Shown here in pieces: positions 50,737 through 60,989 of a DNA stretch of 64,000 bases. The position numbers and the translations under genes are program-made. Every line of letters begins with the position of its first letter. Position 1 is the first letter of the stretch. Source of the stretch: Thermoprotei archaeon (lineage in GTDB: Archaea > Thermoproteota > Thermoprotei > QMSL01 > B3-G16); assembly GCA_021162845.1 (NCBI GenBank), contig JAGGXX010000050.1, positions 1-64,000 of the forward strand. Reading direction: 5' to 3'. The notes beneath the pieces are model-generated. The model was not told the DNA's origin, made no database searches, and saw only the letters and a list, made by a program, of their open reading frames with translations.

Positions 50737-53133
50737 GTGTTCATCTTGGCTTATGAGTTACTAGGGACGGTGATGGAAGTCGAGCGAGAGGGAAACGTCA
50801 TTAACATTACATGCGAGAACGCCCCATTGCGCCTTTATATCCTGGGCTCACGCTTAGTGAGAGTCAGGTTAGCGCCATTTGGGTTCTCCGTAGATCATTC
50901 ATGGGCTGTCGTGAAGGAGGATTGGCCTGAGACAAATTTCTCCATAGAGGAGGACGAGGAGACGCTTGAGATACATACTCGTGAACTCAAAGTTATGGTT
51001 CGAAAAAAGCCGTGCAGGATAGCCTTCTATGATAGGAATGGCAGGCTGATAAACAGCGATTACGAGCCCTTGGGCATGGGGTGGAATGTGAACTGCGTCA
51101 AGTGCTGGAAGCGGATGCCACGTGACGAACATTACTACGGCTTTGGCGAGAAAGCACTTCCACTTGATAGGAGACGGCGTCGGATGGAGATGTGGAACAC
51201 CGATGCTTACGGTTATAGGACGGGTACCGATCCCCTATACGTGAGTGTGCCCTTCTTCATAGCCATCAGAAAGGGGATCGCTTATGGCATCTTCTTCGAT
51301 AACACCTATAGATCCATATTTGACATGGGCTCCTCCTCTGAGGATTACTATAGCTTCGAAGCTGAGGGAGGTGAGCTTAATTACTACTTCATATACGGGC
51401 CAAGCATTAAGGACGTGATCGATAAGTATACGGAACTGACCGGTCGTCCCTTTCTCCCTCCCCTCTGGGCCTTAGGTCATCAGCAATGCAGATATAGTTA
51501 TTACCCAGCTGAAAACGTCTTAAAGCTTGCTAAGCGATATAGGGAAAGAGACATCCCTTGTGACGTCATATACCTAGACATAGATTATATGGACTCCTAC
51601 AAAATCTTCACATGGAGCAACGTAAGGTTTCCGGATCCCAGAAAACTCACTGATGAGTTAGGGAGGATGGGTTTTAAGTTAGTGACGATAATAGACCCAG
51701 GAGTGAAAGCTGAGAGCGGCTATAAGCCATTTATCGAGGGAGTTAAAGGGGGCTACTTCTGCAGGAGACCTAATGGGGAGATCTTCTTCGGTAGGCTATG
51801 GCCTGGTACATGCGCGTTTCCTGATTTCGCAAGGGAGGATGTTCGGGATTGGTGGGCCTCCCTTCATGAGATACTCTTCAGGGAGGGGGTCAGTGGTATA
51901 TGGAATGATATGAATGAACCAGCGTTGCTTGGGGAGCAGAGGACCATTGAGCGAGACGTCATACATATTGAGGATGGGAAAGAGGTAGCACATGCCAAGA
52001 TACACAACGTCTATGCCCTCTTAGAGGCGATGGGTACCTTCAAGGCATTCCGAAAGTTCAGGAAGAACATGAGGCACTTCATACTCTCCAGGTCCGGGTA
52101 TGCGGGGATACAGCGGTATGCAGCCGTATGGACGGGGGATAACACGTCTAATTGGGAGCACCTCTGGCTACAGATACCCATGTTGTTAGGCATGGGCCTC
52201 TCGGGCATGCCCTTCATCGGGGCTGATGTAGGCGGCTTCATAGGCTCTCCGACTCCTGAGCTATTGGTCAGATGGTACCAACTAGCGGCCTTCATACCCC
52301 TCTGCAGGAATCATACCTCAAGGGGTACTTTTGATCAAGAGCCTTGGGTTTATGGCGAATACTACGAGAGCATCATCAGGAGATACTTGAAGCTCCGTTA
52401 TAGGCTCCTGCCTTACCTCTATGTCCTCTTCAAGGAGGCATCGGAGAAGGGATATCCCATCATGAGGCCGCTTCTCTTTGAGTACCAGGACGATCCTAAC
52501 ACGTATACTATCGATGACGAGTTTCTAATCGGAGAGAACCTATTGATAGCGCCCGTTCTTAAAGAGGGATGTGATAAGCGACTGGTCTATTTACCTAAGG
52601 GTACTTGGGTGGATTACTGGACGCATAAGGTATACGAGGGACCTACGTACGTCAGCATAGAGGCGCCATTAGATAAGATGCCTATCTTCGTGAAAAACGG
52701 TTCGATAATACCCATGCAGCCCGAGATGAACTACGTAGGGGAAAGGGATCCGGATCCGCTGACCTTAGACATCTACTTGCTGAGCGGTGAGGCCTCGTTT
52801 ACGCTCTATGAGGATGATGGCGTAACCCTCGATTACGTTAAAGGCATATACTACGAAAGAGAGTTCCGTTGTAGGAGGACAGAGGATGTCATAGAGTTAG
52901 AGGCCAGCGAAGCAAGGGGTAAGTACGTTCCCTCACGCAAGAGTTTAGTGTTCAAGGTGAACCTAGTAAGCTCTAAGCCTAAGAGCGTCCTGTTGAATAA
53001 TAAGATACTGAAGGCAGTATCTTCCTTAGGAGATCTCAAGGAAGGTTGGCATTACGATCCTAATAGGAACATCCTTCACGTGGCTGTCCCGGAGAAGAAG
53101 AGGGGCTTCCTAGTTAGGATAAAGCTTCATTAA
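50737..53133 (+). CDS. GH31 alpha-glucosidase/alpha-xylosidase-type glycosidase
   Basis: 798 residues, no signal peptide. An N-terminal beta-sandwich is followed by the barrel with PPLWALGHQQCRYSYYPAENV and DVIYLDIDYMD. The catalytic nucleophile aspartate is in GIWNDMNEPALL, and the acid/base aspartate in AAVWTGDNTSNWEHL. RPLLFEYQDDPNTY and the C-terminal beta domains (ASFTLYEDDGVTLDYVKG) are typical. It hydrolyses terminal alpha-linked glucose or xylose from oligosaccharides. The start is GTG at 50737 with a GTATAAAG box about 30 bases upstream; TTG at 50746 with AGGTG before it is an alternative. Confidence 0.92.
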   Translation: MFILAYELLGTVMEVEREGNVINITCENAPLRLYILGSRLVRVRLAPFGFSVDHSWAVVKEDWPETNFSIEEDEETLEIHTRELKVMVRKKPCRIAFYDRNGRLINSDYEPLGMGWNVNCVKCWKRMPRDEHYYGFGEKALPLDRRRRRMEMWNTDAYGYRTGTDPLYVSVPFFIAIRKGIAYGIFFDNTYRSIFDMGSSSEDYYSFEAEGGELNYYFIYGPSIKDVIDKYTELTGRPFLPPLWALGHQQCRYSYYPAENVLKLAKRYRERDIPCDVIYLDIDYMDSYKIFTWSNVRFPDPRKLTDELGRMGFKLVTIIDPGVKAESGYKPFIEGVKGGYFCRRPNGEIFFGRLWPGTCAFPDFAREDVRDWWASLHEILFREGVSGIWNDMNEPALLGEQRTIERDVIHIEDGKEVAHAKIHNVYALLEAMGTFKAFRKFRKNMRHFILSRSGYAGIQRYAAVWTGDNTSNWEHLWLQIPMLLGMGLSGMPFIGADVGGFIGSPTPELLVRWYQLAAFIPLCRNHTSRGTFDQEPWVYGEYYESIIRRYLKLRYRLLPYLYVLFKEASEKGYPIMRPLLFEYQDDPNTYTIDDEFLIGENLLIAPVLKEGCDKRLVYLPKGTWVDYWTHKVYEGPTYVSIEAPLDKMPIFVKNGSIIPMQPEMNYVGERDPDPLTLDIYLLSGEASFTLYEDDGVTLDYVKGIYYEREFRCRRTEDVIELEASEARGKYVPSRKSLVFKVNLVSSKPKSVLLNNKILKAVSSLGDLKEGWHYDPNRNILHVAVPEKKRGFLVRIKLH

Positions 53134-53363
53134 AACCCCCTTAAGGGTCCGGAGGACATATAAGGTAAAGTATCGGCTTTACGTATAAGTAGGATATACA
53201 TTGCCTACTACAAGGCGTTTGGGTCATGATCTAACGCGAAGTGCTTCTGTTGTCATCCTCTTGTCTGTCCGGACTGAGACTTGTCATTCCCCTGAAGTAG
53301 ATCAAAGCCTCCCGCTACATTTATAAAGGTACTCTTTCATTATTGCGTAGGCGGTGTATCACG

Positions 53364-54584
53364 TTGGCCGGGAAGCCGACCTTAGATTTAAATCCTGTGG
53401 TTTATGACATCACGGGGGAGTCGGCCTTCACTTATTTAGCTAGAGCTAAGGCCCTAGCTGAACAGGGGATGGACATCGTAAGTTTTGGCATAGGGCAGCC
53501 CGATCTTCCTACACCTAAGCACATAAGGGAGGCCGCTAAAAGAGCTTTAGACGAGGGGTTCACTGGATACACTGAGGCCGCGGGGATAAGGCCCCTTAGA
53601 GAGGCCATAGCTGATTATCTTAACACGAGATATGAAACCGACGTAAAAGTAGACGAAATCGTAGTAGCGACAGGTGCTAAGACCGCTATATTCATGGGTA
53701 TGGCGGCGTTCATCAGGCCAGGAGATGAAGTCATAATCCCAGAGCCAAGCTATCCACTATACGCCCAGGTGACCAAGCTCTTCGGTGGTAGGCCTGTTTA
53801 CGTGCCGTTAAGCTGGCATGGAGGACAAGAAGGTTTCATGCTTGACCTAGAACTGATCGAGGCTAACATAACCGAGAAGACCAGAATGATAGTACTAAAT
53901 AACCCCCATAATCCGACAGGGGCCGTCTTCACGTCAGGTGAAGTAGAGGAATTGCTCTCCTTGGCTAGGAACAAGGGATTGGTCATATTAGCCGATGAGG
54001 TATACGATAATTTCGTATATGACGGTATTAGCTTCCACAGCGTCCTAAGCGCCTCTGATTGGCGCGATTATGTCGTCTATATTAATGGCTTTTCGAAGAC
54101 CTTCGCCATGACTGGATGGAGGCTAGGCTACATAGTGGTTAGAAGCGAGATAATAGATCGCATACTGGACCTCGCGACTAACATTTATAGTTGTGCCACC
54201 AGCTTCGCCCAAAAGGCTGCCATAGAGGGACTCAGGGGGCCATGGGAGCCGGTAAAGGAGATGGTCAGCCTTTTCGAGAAGAGACGGGATCTATTATATG
54301 AGCTACTTAGTGAAGTCCCCGGCTTCGATGTGTGGCGTAGTCCGGGCGCGTTCTATATGTTCCCAAATGTAGAGGAGGCCATAGAAGCCACCAAGATGAA
54401 GAACTCGAAGGAGCTAGCGGATACTTTACTTGAGCGATATGGGGTCGTGGTACTCCCTGGAACTGCTTTCCCCGATAAGGCTGGGGAGGGCTTTTTAAGG
54501 TTCAGTTTCTCCGTGGACTTCGCCGATATAAGAAAGGGAGTGGCTCGCATTAAGAAGGCGATCGAGGAGCTCTCGAGGGCATAG
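53364..54584 (+). CDS. Class I/II PLP-dependent aminotransferase (aspartate aminotransferase family)
   Basis: 406 residues from the TTG at 53364. A TATA box (TTTATAAAGG, 53320-53329) predicts transcription from about 53350, downstream of the longer-frame TTG at 53343, and GGTG precedes 53364. FGIGQPDLPTP and GFTGYTEAAGIRPLREAIADYL are the N-terminal signature. VLNNPHNPTGAVF, ADEVYDNFVYDG and the PLP lysine in NGFSKTFAMTGWRLGY follow, with the carboxylate-binding arginine in FLRFSFS. It transfers amino groups between amino acids and 2-oxo acids; the substrate preference is not determinable. Confidence 0.9.
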   Translation: MAGKPTLDLNPVVYDITGESAFTYLARAKALAEQGMDIVSFGIGQPDLPTPKHIREAAKRALDEGFTGYTEAAGIRPLREAIADYLNTRYETDVKVDEIVVATGAKTAIFMGMAAFIRPGDEVIIPEPSYPLYAQVTKLFGGRPVYVPLSWHGGQEGFMLDLELIEANITEKTRMIVLNNPHNPTGAVFTSGEVEELLSLARNKGLVILADEVYDNFVYDGISFHSVLSASDWRDYVVYINGFSKTFAMTGWRLGYIVVRSEIIDRILDLATNIYSCATSFAQKAAIEGLRGPWEPVKEMVSLFEKRRDLLYELLSEVPGFDVWRSPGAFYMFPNVEEAIEATKMKNSKELADTLLERYGVVVLPGTAFPDKAGEGFLRFSFSVDFADIRKGVARIKKAIEELSRA

Positions 54585-54640
54585 CCCAACTGATGATATA
54601 ACTTAATTATGAATTTTTTAAATCTTAAATAGGGATCTTA

Positions 54641-55648
54641 TTGAGGGCACGATTTATTACCTTTAGGAAACCCCATGAGATCGATATAGAGGAGGTGGAA
54701 CTACCCGAACCAAATCCCAATCAAATACTCGTCAAGACTAACGTAACGCTCATAAGCGCAGGAACTGAGCTTACTGCCTTAACGGGCGCATTTCCATCTG
54801 GCTCTGCATGGTCGAGGTACGTTAAGTACCCATTTCGTCCGGGCTATTCGAACGTAGGCGTCGTGGTCAAAACGGGCAGTTCGGTAAGGGGCTTCAAGGA
54901 AGGAGATAGAGTAGCTACGATGGCCCCCCATTCCGACTACGCGATCGTTGATGCTGAAAACGCGATGAAAATACCTGAAGGCATTTCAGATGAGGAAGCG
55001 ACGTTCCACACCTTAGCCTCGGGCGTCATGAACAGCGTTAGACTCGCTCGGGTCTCCTTAGGCGAGAGTGTGGTCGTAATAGGAGTCGGGCTACTCGGGC
55101 AGCTAGCAGTTCAGTTCTGCAGGCTCTCCGGCGCTTATCCCGTGATAGCAGTAGATCTCTCGGCTAAGAGACTTGGATTAGCCGAGATTTCGGGTGCTAC
55201 GACGACGATACAGCCCCAGGAGGAGGATGTATTTAAGAAGGTATCATCTCTAACAAAGGGGCGCATGGCGGACGTTGTCTTCGAGGTCACGGGGAATCCG
55301 GACGTGATACCATGGGCGATACGCCTTCTACGTAGGCAGGGAAGGCTCATAATCCTAAGCTCCCCCAGGGGCCCTACTAAGCTGGACTTCCATGACGAGG
55401 TAAACGCCCCTAGTAGGATGATAATAGGGACGCACTTCAGTAGCCAGCCAGTTTATGAGACCCCTCACTATCCTTGGACGCGACTCAGAAATACTGAGCT
55501 ATTCTTCGATCTATTAAGCGCTGGTCTCTTAAAGGTCAGACACCTCATAACGCACATAATCCCCTGGCATAAAGCAAGGGAGGCATATGAGCTCCTCATG
55601 AGGAGCAAGGATGAGGCCTTAGGAGTCCTCCTCGATTTTAGACATTAA
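54641..55648 (+). CDS. Medium-chain dehydrogenase/reductase (zinc-type alcohol dehydrogenase-like)
   Basis: 335 residues. A GroES-like N-terminal domain (FRPGYSNVGVVVKTGSSVRGFKEGDRV) is followed by the nucleotide-binding motif VVVIGVGLLGQLAVQFCRLSG. The expected catalytic-zinc cysteine region reads LISAGTELTAL, without the cysteine. The structural-zinc cysteines are also missing, so this is a zinc-independent or atypical member such as those acting on sugar or polyketide substrates. Similar proteins sit beside Gfo/Idh enzymes in other genomes. The start is TTG with AT-rich promoter sequence at about 54605-54625. Confidence 0.8.
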   Translation: MRARFITFRKPHEIDIEEVELPEPNPNQILVKTNVTLISAGTELTALTGAFPSGSAWSRYVKYPFRPGYSNVGVVVKTGSSVRGFKEGDRVATMAPHSDYAIVDAENAMKIPEGISDEEATFHTLASGVMNSVRLARVSLGESVVVIGVGLLGQLAVQFCRLSGAYPVIAVDLSAKRLGLAEISGATTTIQPQEEDVFKKVSSLTKGRMADVVFEVTGNPDVIPWAIRLLRRQGRLIILSSPRGPTKLDFHDEVNAPSRMIIGTHFSSQPVYETPHYPWTRLRNTELFFDLLSAGLLKVRHLITHIIPWHKAREAYELLMRSKDEALGVLLDFRH

Positions 55649-55871
55649 GACTCCTCGAAAGCCCTTGACCGGATGCAAATCCAAGAAGGGATGAGGGAGA
55701 AGCCCGTGCTCAAAAATAACCTCAGGTAGTCAGGAAGGACATTCGAATTAAAGCACGGACAATCACTAAATGCTTCATTAGGAGGGTTATGGCCAGATGG
55801 ACTATGAACTGAACGCTAAGTGACGCATATGCGTCGCTTAAATGCCCGATGATATTAATGAGGGAACAGTG

Positions 55872-56705
55872 CTAGACACGTTCCCCTAATAGCCTCATAA
55901 ACCTCTCGACATTAATGTCTAAGCATACATCTACGTTACCATGGGCATCCCTCCTTAGAACGGTCCTCCCTATTTCCCTTCCCTTAGTGACCACCTCCAC
56001 GTAGCCCACCTTATGATCCCCCACTATCTCCCTATCAAGGGCTATGGCTACGGCTAAAGGATCATGCAGATGACACATACCACCCATTCTCTCAAGTCCC
56101 TTCTTAACATGATAACGCACGTACTCATCATATGGCCTGTTACCGTCAAAGAATTTATCCAGATCCTCTAAGGTAAGAGTGGTCTTCCTGGTAACGTCAA
56201 GCGGAATCAGGATTATCCTCCTTCCTAGGCTAAAGAGGATCTTAGCCGCTAATGGATCCTTATATACGTTGAACTCAGCATAGGGGGTTACATTGCCCTT
56301 AACCGTTATAGCACCTCCCATGACGAAGACTGAATCCCATCGCTTCGCGATCTCAGGCTTCCTCCTTAAGGCCATGGCTATATTAGTCAGAGGGCCAAGA
56401 GCTATTATCGTTAGATCGGATAACTCCTCGCTAGTGTTTATTATGAAATCCACGGCATCGTTGGTCTCCTTAGAGCGATCCATCGGCCCTTCACTACCCC
56501 TCAAGACGTTTACTTTCTTACCGAGGATTAGGGCAAGCCTTTTAACATTATTAAACGCATCATCGACGTTTACGTTACCATGACATGTAGTAATACCCAC
56601 TATGTCCATCTCAGTCGAATTCAAAGCGAGAATTATCGCTATCCCATCATCGAATACTGCGCCTGGAGTCCCAAGTCCCACGTCGGTATCCAGTATGACC
56701 CGCAT
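55872..56705 (-). CDS. Inosine/uridine-preferring nucleoside hydrolase family protein
   Basis: 277 residues. The calcium-binding DTDVGLGTPGAVFDDGIAI is a longer variant of the family DTDxGxDDAxAL motif. TIIALGPLTNIAMALRR, VFVMGGAI, PYAEFNVYKDPLAAKILF and the late HDPLAVAIALD complete the active site. The enzyme splits nucleosides into base and ribose. GGAGGTCGT precedes the ATG and a CATATATGAGG promoter lies about 45 bases upstream. The deoC tail at the window start could act in the same salvage route. Confidence 0.88.
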   Translation of the reverse strand: MRVILDTDVGLGTPGAVFDDGIAIILALNSTEMDIVGITTCHGNVNVDDAFNNVKRLALILGKKVNVLRGSEGPMDRSKETNDAVDFIINTSEELSDLTIIALGPLTNIAMALRRKPEIAKRWDSVFVMGGAITVKGNVTPYAEFNVYKDPLAAKILFSLGRRIILIPLDVTRKTTLTLEDLDKFFDGNRPYDEYVRYHVKKGLERMGGMCHLHDPLAVAIALDREIVGDHKVGYVEVVTKGREIGRTVLRRDAHGNVDVCLDINVERFMRLLGERV

Positions 56706-57131
56706 ACGACCTCCGGATTATGCCTTAGTTCGATCCTCATATATGCTAATGTTTATCTTAATTCGGTTTACGAAAAACAGAATAAATTTCGTATTACAAA
56801 TAACAGAAAGCAATTCCCCATCCTCCATGAGATGTAGGTTCGCGATCCTTGAAATCCAAGGTTTTACTCGGAGATGTGATGTCAAATTTAGTTCATTACC
56901 CTAGATAATGCTTTGCGTGAAATTTCCCTTTCACGCAATCAACCTTCAATAGAGGCATGGACGTAGAGGGTATTGCTGTTTTACAGGACTACGATTAAGT
57001 ATACTATGTTCTGCCATACTGACGAACATCCTCGCTTTCCGTTAATCGCTAAGCGAAAAATAATCTCCAGATAATGAGATAAGCTGCGTGCTTCGCTTTC
57101 CGCTAAGAATAGAGCAGAAAATGGAGATGCT
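56706..57131. other. Gene-free AT-rich gap with hairpins and a short direct repeat
   Basis: No gene is supported in these 426 bases. A perfect inverted repeat TTGCGTGAAA-TTTCCC-TTTCACGCAA lies at 56913-56938. The 14-base sequence TCGCTTTCCGYTAA occurs at 57032-57045 and 57093-57106, and TCGCT-A-AGCGA at 57046-57056. Near 57061-57127 the P-type ATPase transcript has ATCTCCA/TGGAGAT arms followed by a T run on the minus strand, a possible terminator. The promoter of the nucleoside hydrolase gene is at the left end. Confidence 0.45.
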
Positions 57132-59825
57132 TTAGTTCCTTCGTTTCTCCCTCCTCATGAATACCTCCGGTAAGACGAACCAGCCTCCACTAGCTAGGAT
57201 AGCGCATAGTATCCAATCATATAGCGTGAGCGTTGTGGTCTCGAAGATCATCTGTAAGGGAGGTAAGTATACTAAGGCTACAGTAAGTAGAAGGCCTATG
57301 AGATCAGCTAGCAATAACACCTTATTAGTCAGGAACCCCACCTTAAATATGGAATGCCTCTCGGACCTGCAATTGAAGACTATGAAGAGCTCAAAGAACA
57401 CGGCCTGGACGAAAGCCAAAGTTCTCGCCTCCGTCACACTGTCCTTGAGTAAGCTTAAGCCCAGGAGGAACGCAGCCATAGTTCCTATATACTGGAATAG
57501 GGCTGCAACAGCCACGAAGAGCTCCATGCCATGTAGTATGCCTTCCTCTGGCCGCCTAGGTGGTCTCTCCATGATGTCAGGATCCGGCGGATCGACGCTG
57601 AGGGCTAAGGCTGGAGCTCCGTCTGTTATCAGGTTAATCCATAATATCTGAAGGGGAAGCAACGGCAGCTCCATCCCTGTGAAGACGCTGGTAGCTATCA
57701 CTGCTATCTCGTCGAAGTTACACGAGAGGAGGAACCTCAGGAACTTCCTTATGTTATCATATATCTCCCTCCCGGCCTTAACTGCAGCTACGATGGTGGC
57801 GAAGTTGTCATCAGCGAGTATCATGTCGGCGGCCTCTTTAGCGACATCAGTGCCCTTAATGCCCATGGCGACTCCTATATCAGCCATTTTTAAGGCTGGG
57901 GCATCGTTCACCCCATCTCCCGTCATAGCAACTACGTGACCTTTCTTCTTCAAGGCCTTAACTATCCTGACTTTATGTTGAGGCGATACCCTAGCGAATA
58001 TGACCACGTCCTCTATTATCCTCTCTAATTCCTCATCGCTCATCCTGTCGAGCTCAACGCCCGTTATTACCAGTGGATCTTCACTGTCAATAAGGCCTAT
58101 CTCACGGGCAACGGCTATGGCTGTTAGCTTATGGTCTCCAGTTATCATGATGACCTTTATGCCCGCCTTCCTGCATAGATCTATCGCTTCCTTAACTTCC
58201 TCACGAGGTGGATCTATCATGCCTACGAGGCCCATAAAGGTTAAATCATTCTCGACTTCCTCGGGATCCCATTCTTCCTGTGCTCTCGGCAGTTCCCTAT
58301 AGGCTAGGGCTAATACACGCAGAGCGTTAAGCGCCATATCTTGGACGGTGTTCAGTATGTGCTTTACTTCCTTTTCGTCTATCTTCCGTACGTGCCCATT
58401 TTCACGGATATATCTGCACCTCGATAATATGACCTCAGGTGCGCCTTTTACGAAGGCCAATATCCTTCCATCGGGCCCCTTATGGATCGTAGACATGCGT
58501 TTCCTGCCTGACTCGAACGGTATTTCAGAGATAATCGGGTATCTCTTGAGCTCCTCCTCTCTCCTGAGGCCAGCCTTCATGGCTAACACGAGGAGGGCTC
58601 CTTCCGTTGGATCTCCCGTTATCTCCCATTTGTCATCAACTTGTATGAGCTCCGCATGATTACAGAGCAGTCCTATCCTGAGGAGGAGGAGTAGATCCTC
58701 GTTCCCACGCACTTCTACCCTATCTCCATTGAGGAGGAAATCGCCTTTAGGTTCGTAGCCACTACCCGTAACGTCTATTATCTTTCCATTCAGGTACACC
58801 TTACGAACAGTCATCTCGTTCTTAGTCATCGTCCCCGTTTTATCGGAGCAGATCACCGTGGTACATCCCAACGTCTCAACAGATGAGAGTCGTCTCACTA
58901 TGGAATTCCTGCGCGCCATATCCCTCACACCAAGCGCTAATGTCACGGTCACTATCGCTGGTAGTCCTTCGGGCACGGCTGAGACGGCTAAGCTAACGGC
59001 AGTCATGAACATGATAATAGGGGAAAGCCCCCTTACTAAGCCCAATATGAAGGTAAGGAGGCAAAGGAAGACTATCACGAGTCCTATCTGCTTCCCGAAC
59101 CTATCTAACCTGCGCATAAGCGGCGTCTTCTCCTCTTCTATGGTTTGAATCATCTCAGCTATTTGGCCCATCTCAGTATTCATGCCCGTAGCTACAACTA
59201 TAGCCTCACCTAAGCCACGCGTGACTAGGGTTCCCATATAGACCATGTTCTTTCTCTCAGATATGGGGGTATCCTCGGCGACTACAACATGGGCATCTTT
59301 GGCAACCGGAAGGGACTCCCCCGTAAGCATGGACTCGTTGACCTCCAAGCTGTGAGCTTTGAGAAGACGGGCATCAGCCGGCACCCTATCGCCTGCCTCA
59401 AGGATTATCACGTCCCCTGGTACCACCTCTCTAGCCGGTATTATCATTTCCCTTCCATCCCTCCTCACCCTAGCCTTGGGCATTGTTAGCTTCTTAAGCG
59501 CCTCCAGGGCACGTTCAGCTCTGTACTCCTGGACGAAGCCCAGAATAGAGTTCATCACGATTATGAACAGTATCGCTAGAGAGTCCACGAGCTCGCCTAT
59601 GACTAAGGAGATGAGCGCAGCCACTATCAGGAGGCCCACTAGGAAGCTCTTGAACTGATTGATGAATATCTTCAGTGGCGTAATGCGTTCACGTGCGACT
59701 AACTCGTTAGGCCCTACCTCCGCTAAACGTCGCTTAGCCTCCTCTGTGCTGAGACCCGCTCCACTAGTTTTAAGGGTCGAAAGTACTTCTTCCAAGGTAA
59801 GAGAATGCCATGCATGCCTCTTCAT
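57132..59825 (-). CDS. P2A-type Ca2+-transporting ATPase
   Basis: 897 residues, full length. The phosphorylation site is CSDKTGTMTKNEMTV; TGES precedes it (ESMLTGESLPVAK) and TGDGVNDAPALKMADIGVAM follows. Ion-site residues fit SERCA-type pumps: PEGLP in M4 (SAVPEGLPAIVTV), N and E in M5 (NFDEIAVI) and N-x-x-T-D in M6 (NLITDGAPALALSVDP). An N-terminal cation-ATPase domain (HAWHSLTLEEVLSTLKT) and C-terminal helices are present. It exports Ca2+ (possibly Mn2+) with ATP. The promoter is probably the TTATTTATC-containing region at about 59873-59885 or just inside it. Confidence 0.92.
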   Translation of the reverse strand: MKRHAWHSLTLEEVLSTLKTSGAGLSTEEAKRRLAEVGPNELVARERITPLKIFINQFKSFLVGLLIVAALISLVIGELVDSLAILFIIVMNSILGFVQEYRAERALEALKKLTMPKARVRRDGREMIIPAREVVPGDVIILEAGDRVPADARLLKAHSLEVNESMLTGESLPVAKDAHVVVAEDTPISERKNMVYMGTLVTRGLGEAIVVATGMNTEMGQIAEMIQTIEEEKTPLMRRLDRFGKQIGLVIVFLCLLTFILGLVRGLSPIIMFMTAVSLAVSAVPEGLPAIVTVTLALGVRDMARRNSIVRRLSSVETLGCTTVICSDKTGTMTKNEMTVRKVYLNGKIIDVTGSGYEPKGDFLLNGDRVEVRGNEDLLLLLRIGLLCNHAELIQVDDKWEITGDPTEGALLVLAMKAGLRREEELKRYPIISEIPFESGRKRMSTIHKGPDGRILAFVKGAPEVILSRCRYIRENGHVRKIDEKEVKHILNTVQDMALNALRVLALAYRELPRAQEEWDPEEVENDLTFMGLVGMIDPPREEVKEAIDLCRKAGIKVIMITGDHKLTAIAVAREIGLIDSEDPLVITGVELDRMSDEELERIIEDVVIFARVSPQHKVRIVKALKKKGHVVAMTGDGVNDAPALKMADIGVAMGIKGTDVAKEAADMILADDNFATIVAAVKAGREIYDNIRKFLRFLLSCNFDEIAVIATSVFTGMELPLLPLQILWINLITDGAPALALSVDPPDPDIMERPPRRPEEGILHGMELFVAVAALFQYIGTMAAFLLGLSLLKDSVTEARTLAFVQAVFFELFIVFNCRSERHSIFKVGFLTNKVLLLADLIGLLLTVALVYLPPLQMIFETTTLTLYDWILCAILASGGWFVLPEVFMRREKRRN

Positions 59826-60000
59826 GCCTCTACCACCATGGAACTCGATTCATTAGCTAATCCTGAGATGAGACCCTTATTTATCTTCCCATAATCCCTT
59901 TGATCGGTCTATCAAGTATAAGGGATGTCATAAAGTTTACTTTTTACCTTACATTTAATCAAATGATTACAGGATAGTGCTAGATGTCACGCCTTAGTGA

Positions 60001-60912
60001 CTAAAGTAGTTCCGCCTTCTTCAAAGCCTCCCTTACCCTTTCCTTTTCCTCATCACTTATCGGTAACAAAGGCGGCCTCACATATGCTTTCTCTATGACT
60101 CCTAGCATTACCAATGCCTCCTTTATCCTTGCCCTGTAATTCCTTACAGGAGGTGCAAATATCACATCAGCTAACGGCTGAAGTCTATCGGCGATTTCCT
60201 TAGCCTCCTCATATTCCTTTTTCTGAACTAATTCATACATCTCAACGAGGAGATCAGTGCCAAGCGTACCGAAGCCTATTAAGGCCCCATCCGCTCCTAA
60301 GACAAGTGATTCATAGATGAAATTATCATTACCGCTTAGCACAGCTACCCTCTCGGAGAGGTCTTTAACTAATTTAAGTGTTTCCACGAACTTTCTGGCA
60401 TCGAATGATGCCTCCTTTATCGCGACCACCTCCTTTAGACCCAGCAATTTGAGTAGCGTAGCTCGATCGTACTCTATGCCCCCTAGGTCAGGTTGAAGCT
60501 GGAAGAGGATCATAGGTATGCGAGCCCTCGTGCCTATCGCTTCGTGATACCTGTATACCACTTCGGCAGCCTTAGGGCCCCTAAAGGCTGGTATCGGGAA
60601 GACCAAGGTGGCATCCGCACCAGCCTCCCTTATCTCCCTTGCATGTCTTACGGCCTCCTCAGTGAAACGCGTGGGAAGGCCTGCTATGATCGGGACTTTG
60701 TCCCCCACGACCTCCCTTGCAATCTTGAGTACCCTTATCCTCTCCTCAGGGTAGAGGTGGGGACCCTCACCTGTGTCGACATTTACCGCTATGCCACCTA
60801 TCCGAAAACGAAGGATCCATCTTAGATAGCCTTTCAATTCATCTTCATCTATTTCAAATTTTTCGTTCATGGGCAAGATCGTGGCCGGTATTATGCCCCT
60901 TAACGTGAGCAT
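60001..60912 (-). CDS. Dihydrodipicolinate synthase-family aldolase
   Basis: 303 residues from the ATG at 60912, which follows GGTGA; a GTG at 60921 is in frame. It has the DapA/NAL TIM barrel: RGIIPATILPMNEKFEIDE, GIAVNVDTGEGPHLYPEER, and the Schiff-base lysine in VVAIKEASFD. The conserved catalytic tyrosine of DapA and NAL (YNxP) is replaced: MILFQLQPDLGG has Phe at the expected place. LysA/DapB partners are absent, so it is more likely a sugar-acid aldolase/dehydratase or other family member than lysine biosynthetic DapA. Confidence 0.8.
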   Translation of the reverse strand: MLTLRGIIPATILPMNEKFEIDEDELKGYLRWILRFRIGGIAVNVDTGEGPHLYPEERIRVLKIAREVVGDKVPIIAGLPTRFTEEAVRHAREIREAGADATLVFPIPAFRGPKAAEVVYRYHEAIGTRARIPMILFQLQPDLGGIEYDRATLLKLLGLKEVVAIKEASFDARKFVETLKLVKDLSERVAVLSGNDNFIYESLVLGADGALIGFGTLGTDLLVEMYELVQKKEYEEAKEIADRLQPLADVIFAPPVRNYRARIKEALVMLGVIEKAYVRPPLLPISDEEKERVREALKKAELL

Positions 60913-60989
60913 AATTATCACCGATTAGTCATCCTTTCATTTATTATTTTGTTTATGACAGGCCTTATAACAGGTTGCTCGCATGGAGG

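Noticed and set aside
55660-55760. Possible TnpB tail or guide-RNA remnant (CCGTGCT/AGCACGG arms, short frame ending REKPVLKNNLR)
   Set aside because: The arms are seven bases around a long loop and there is no similarity to the other structured repeats; too weak to call.
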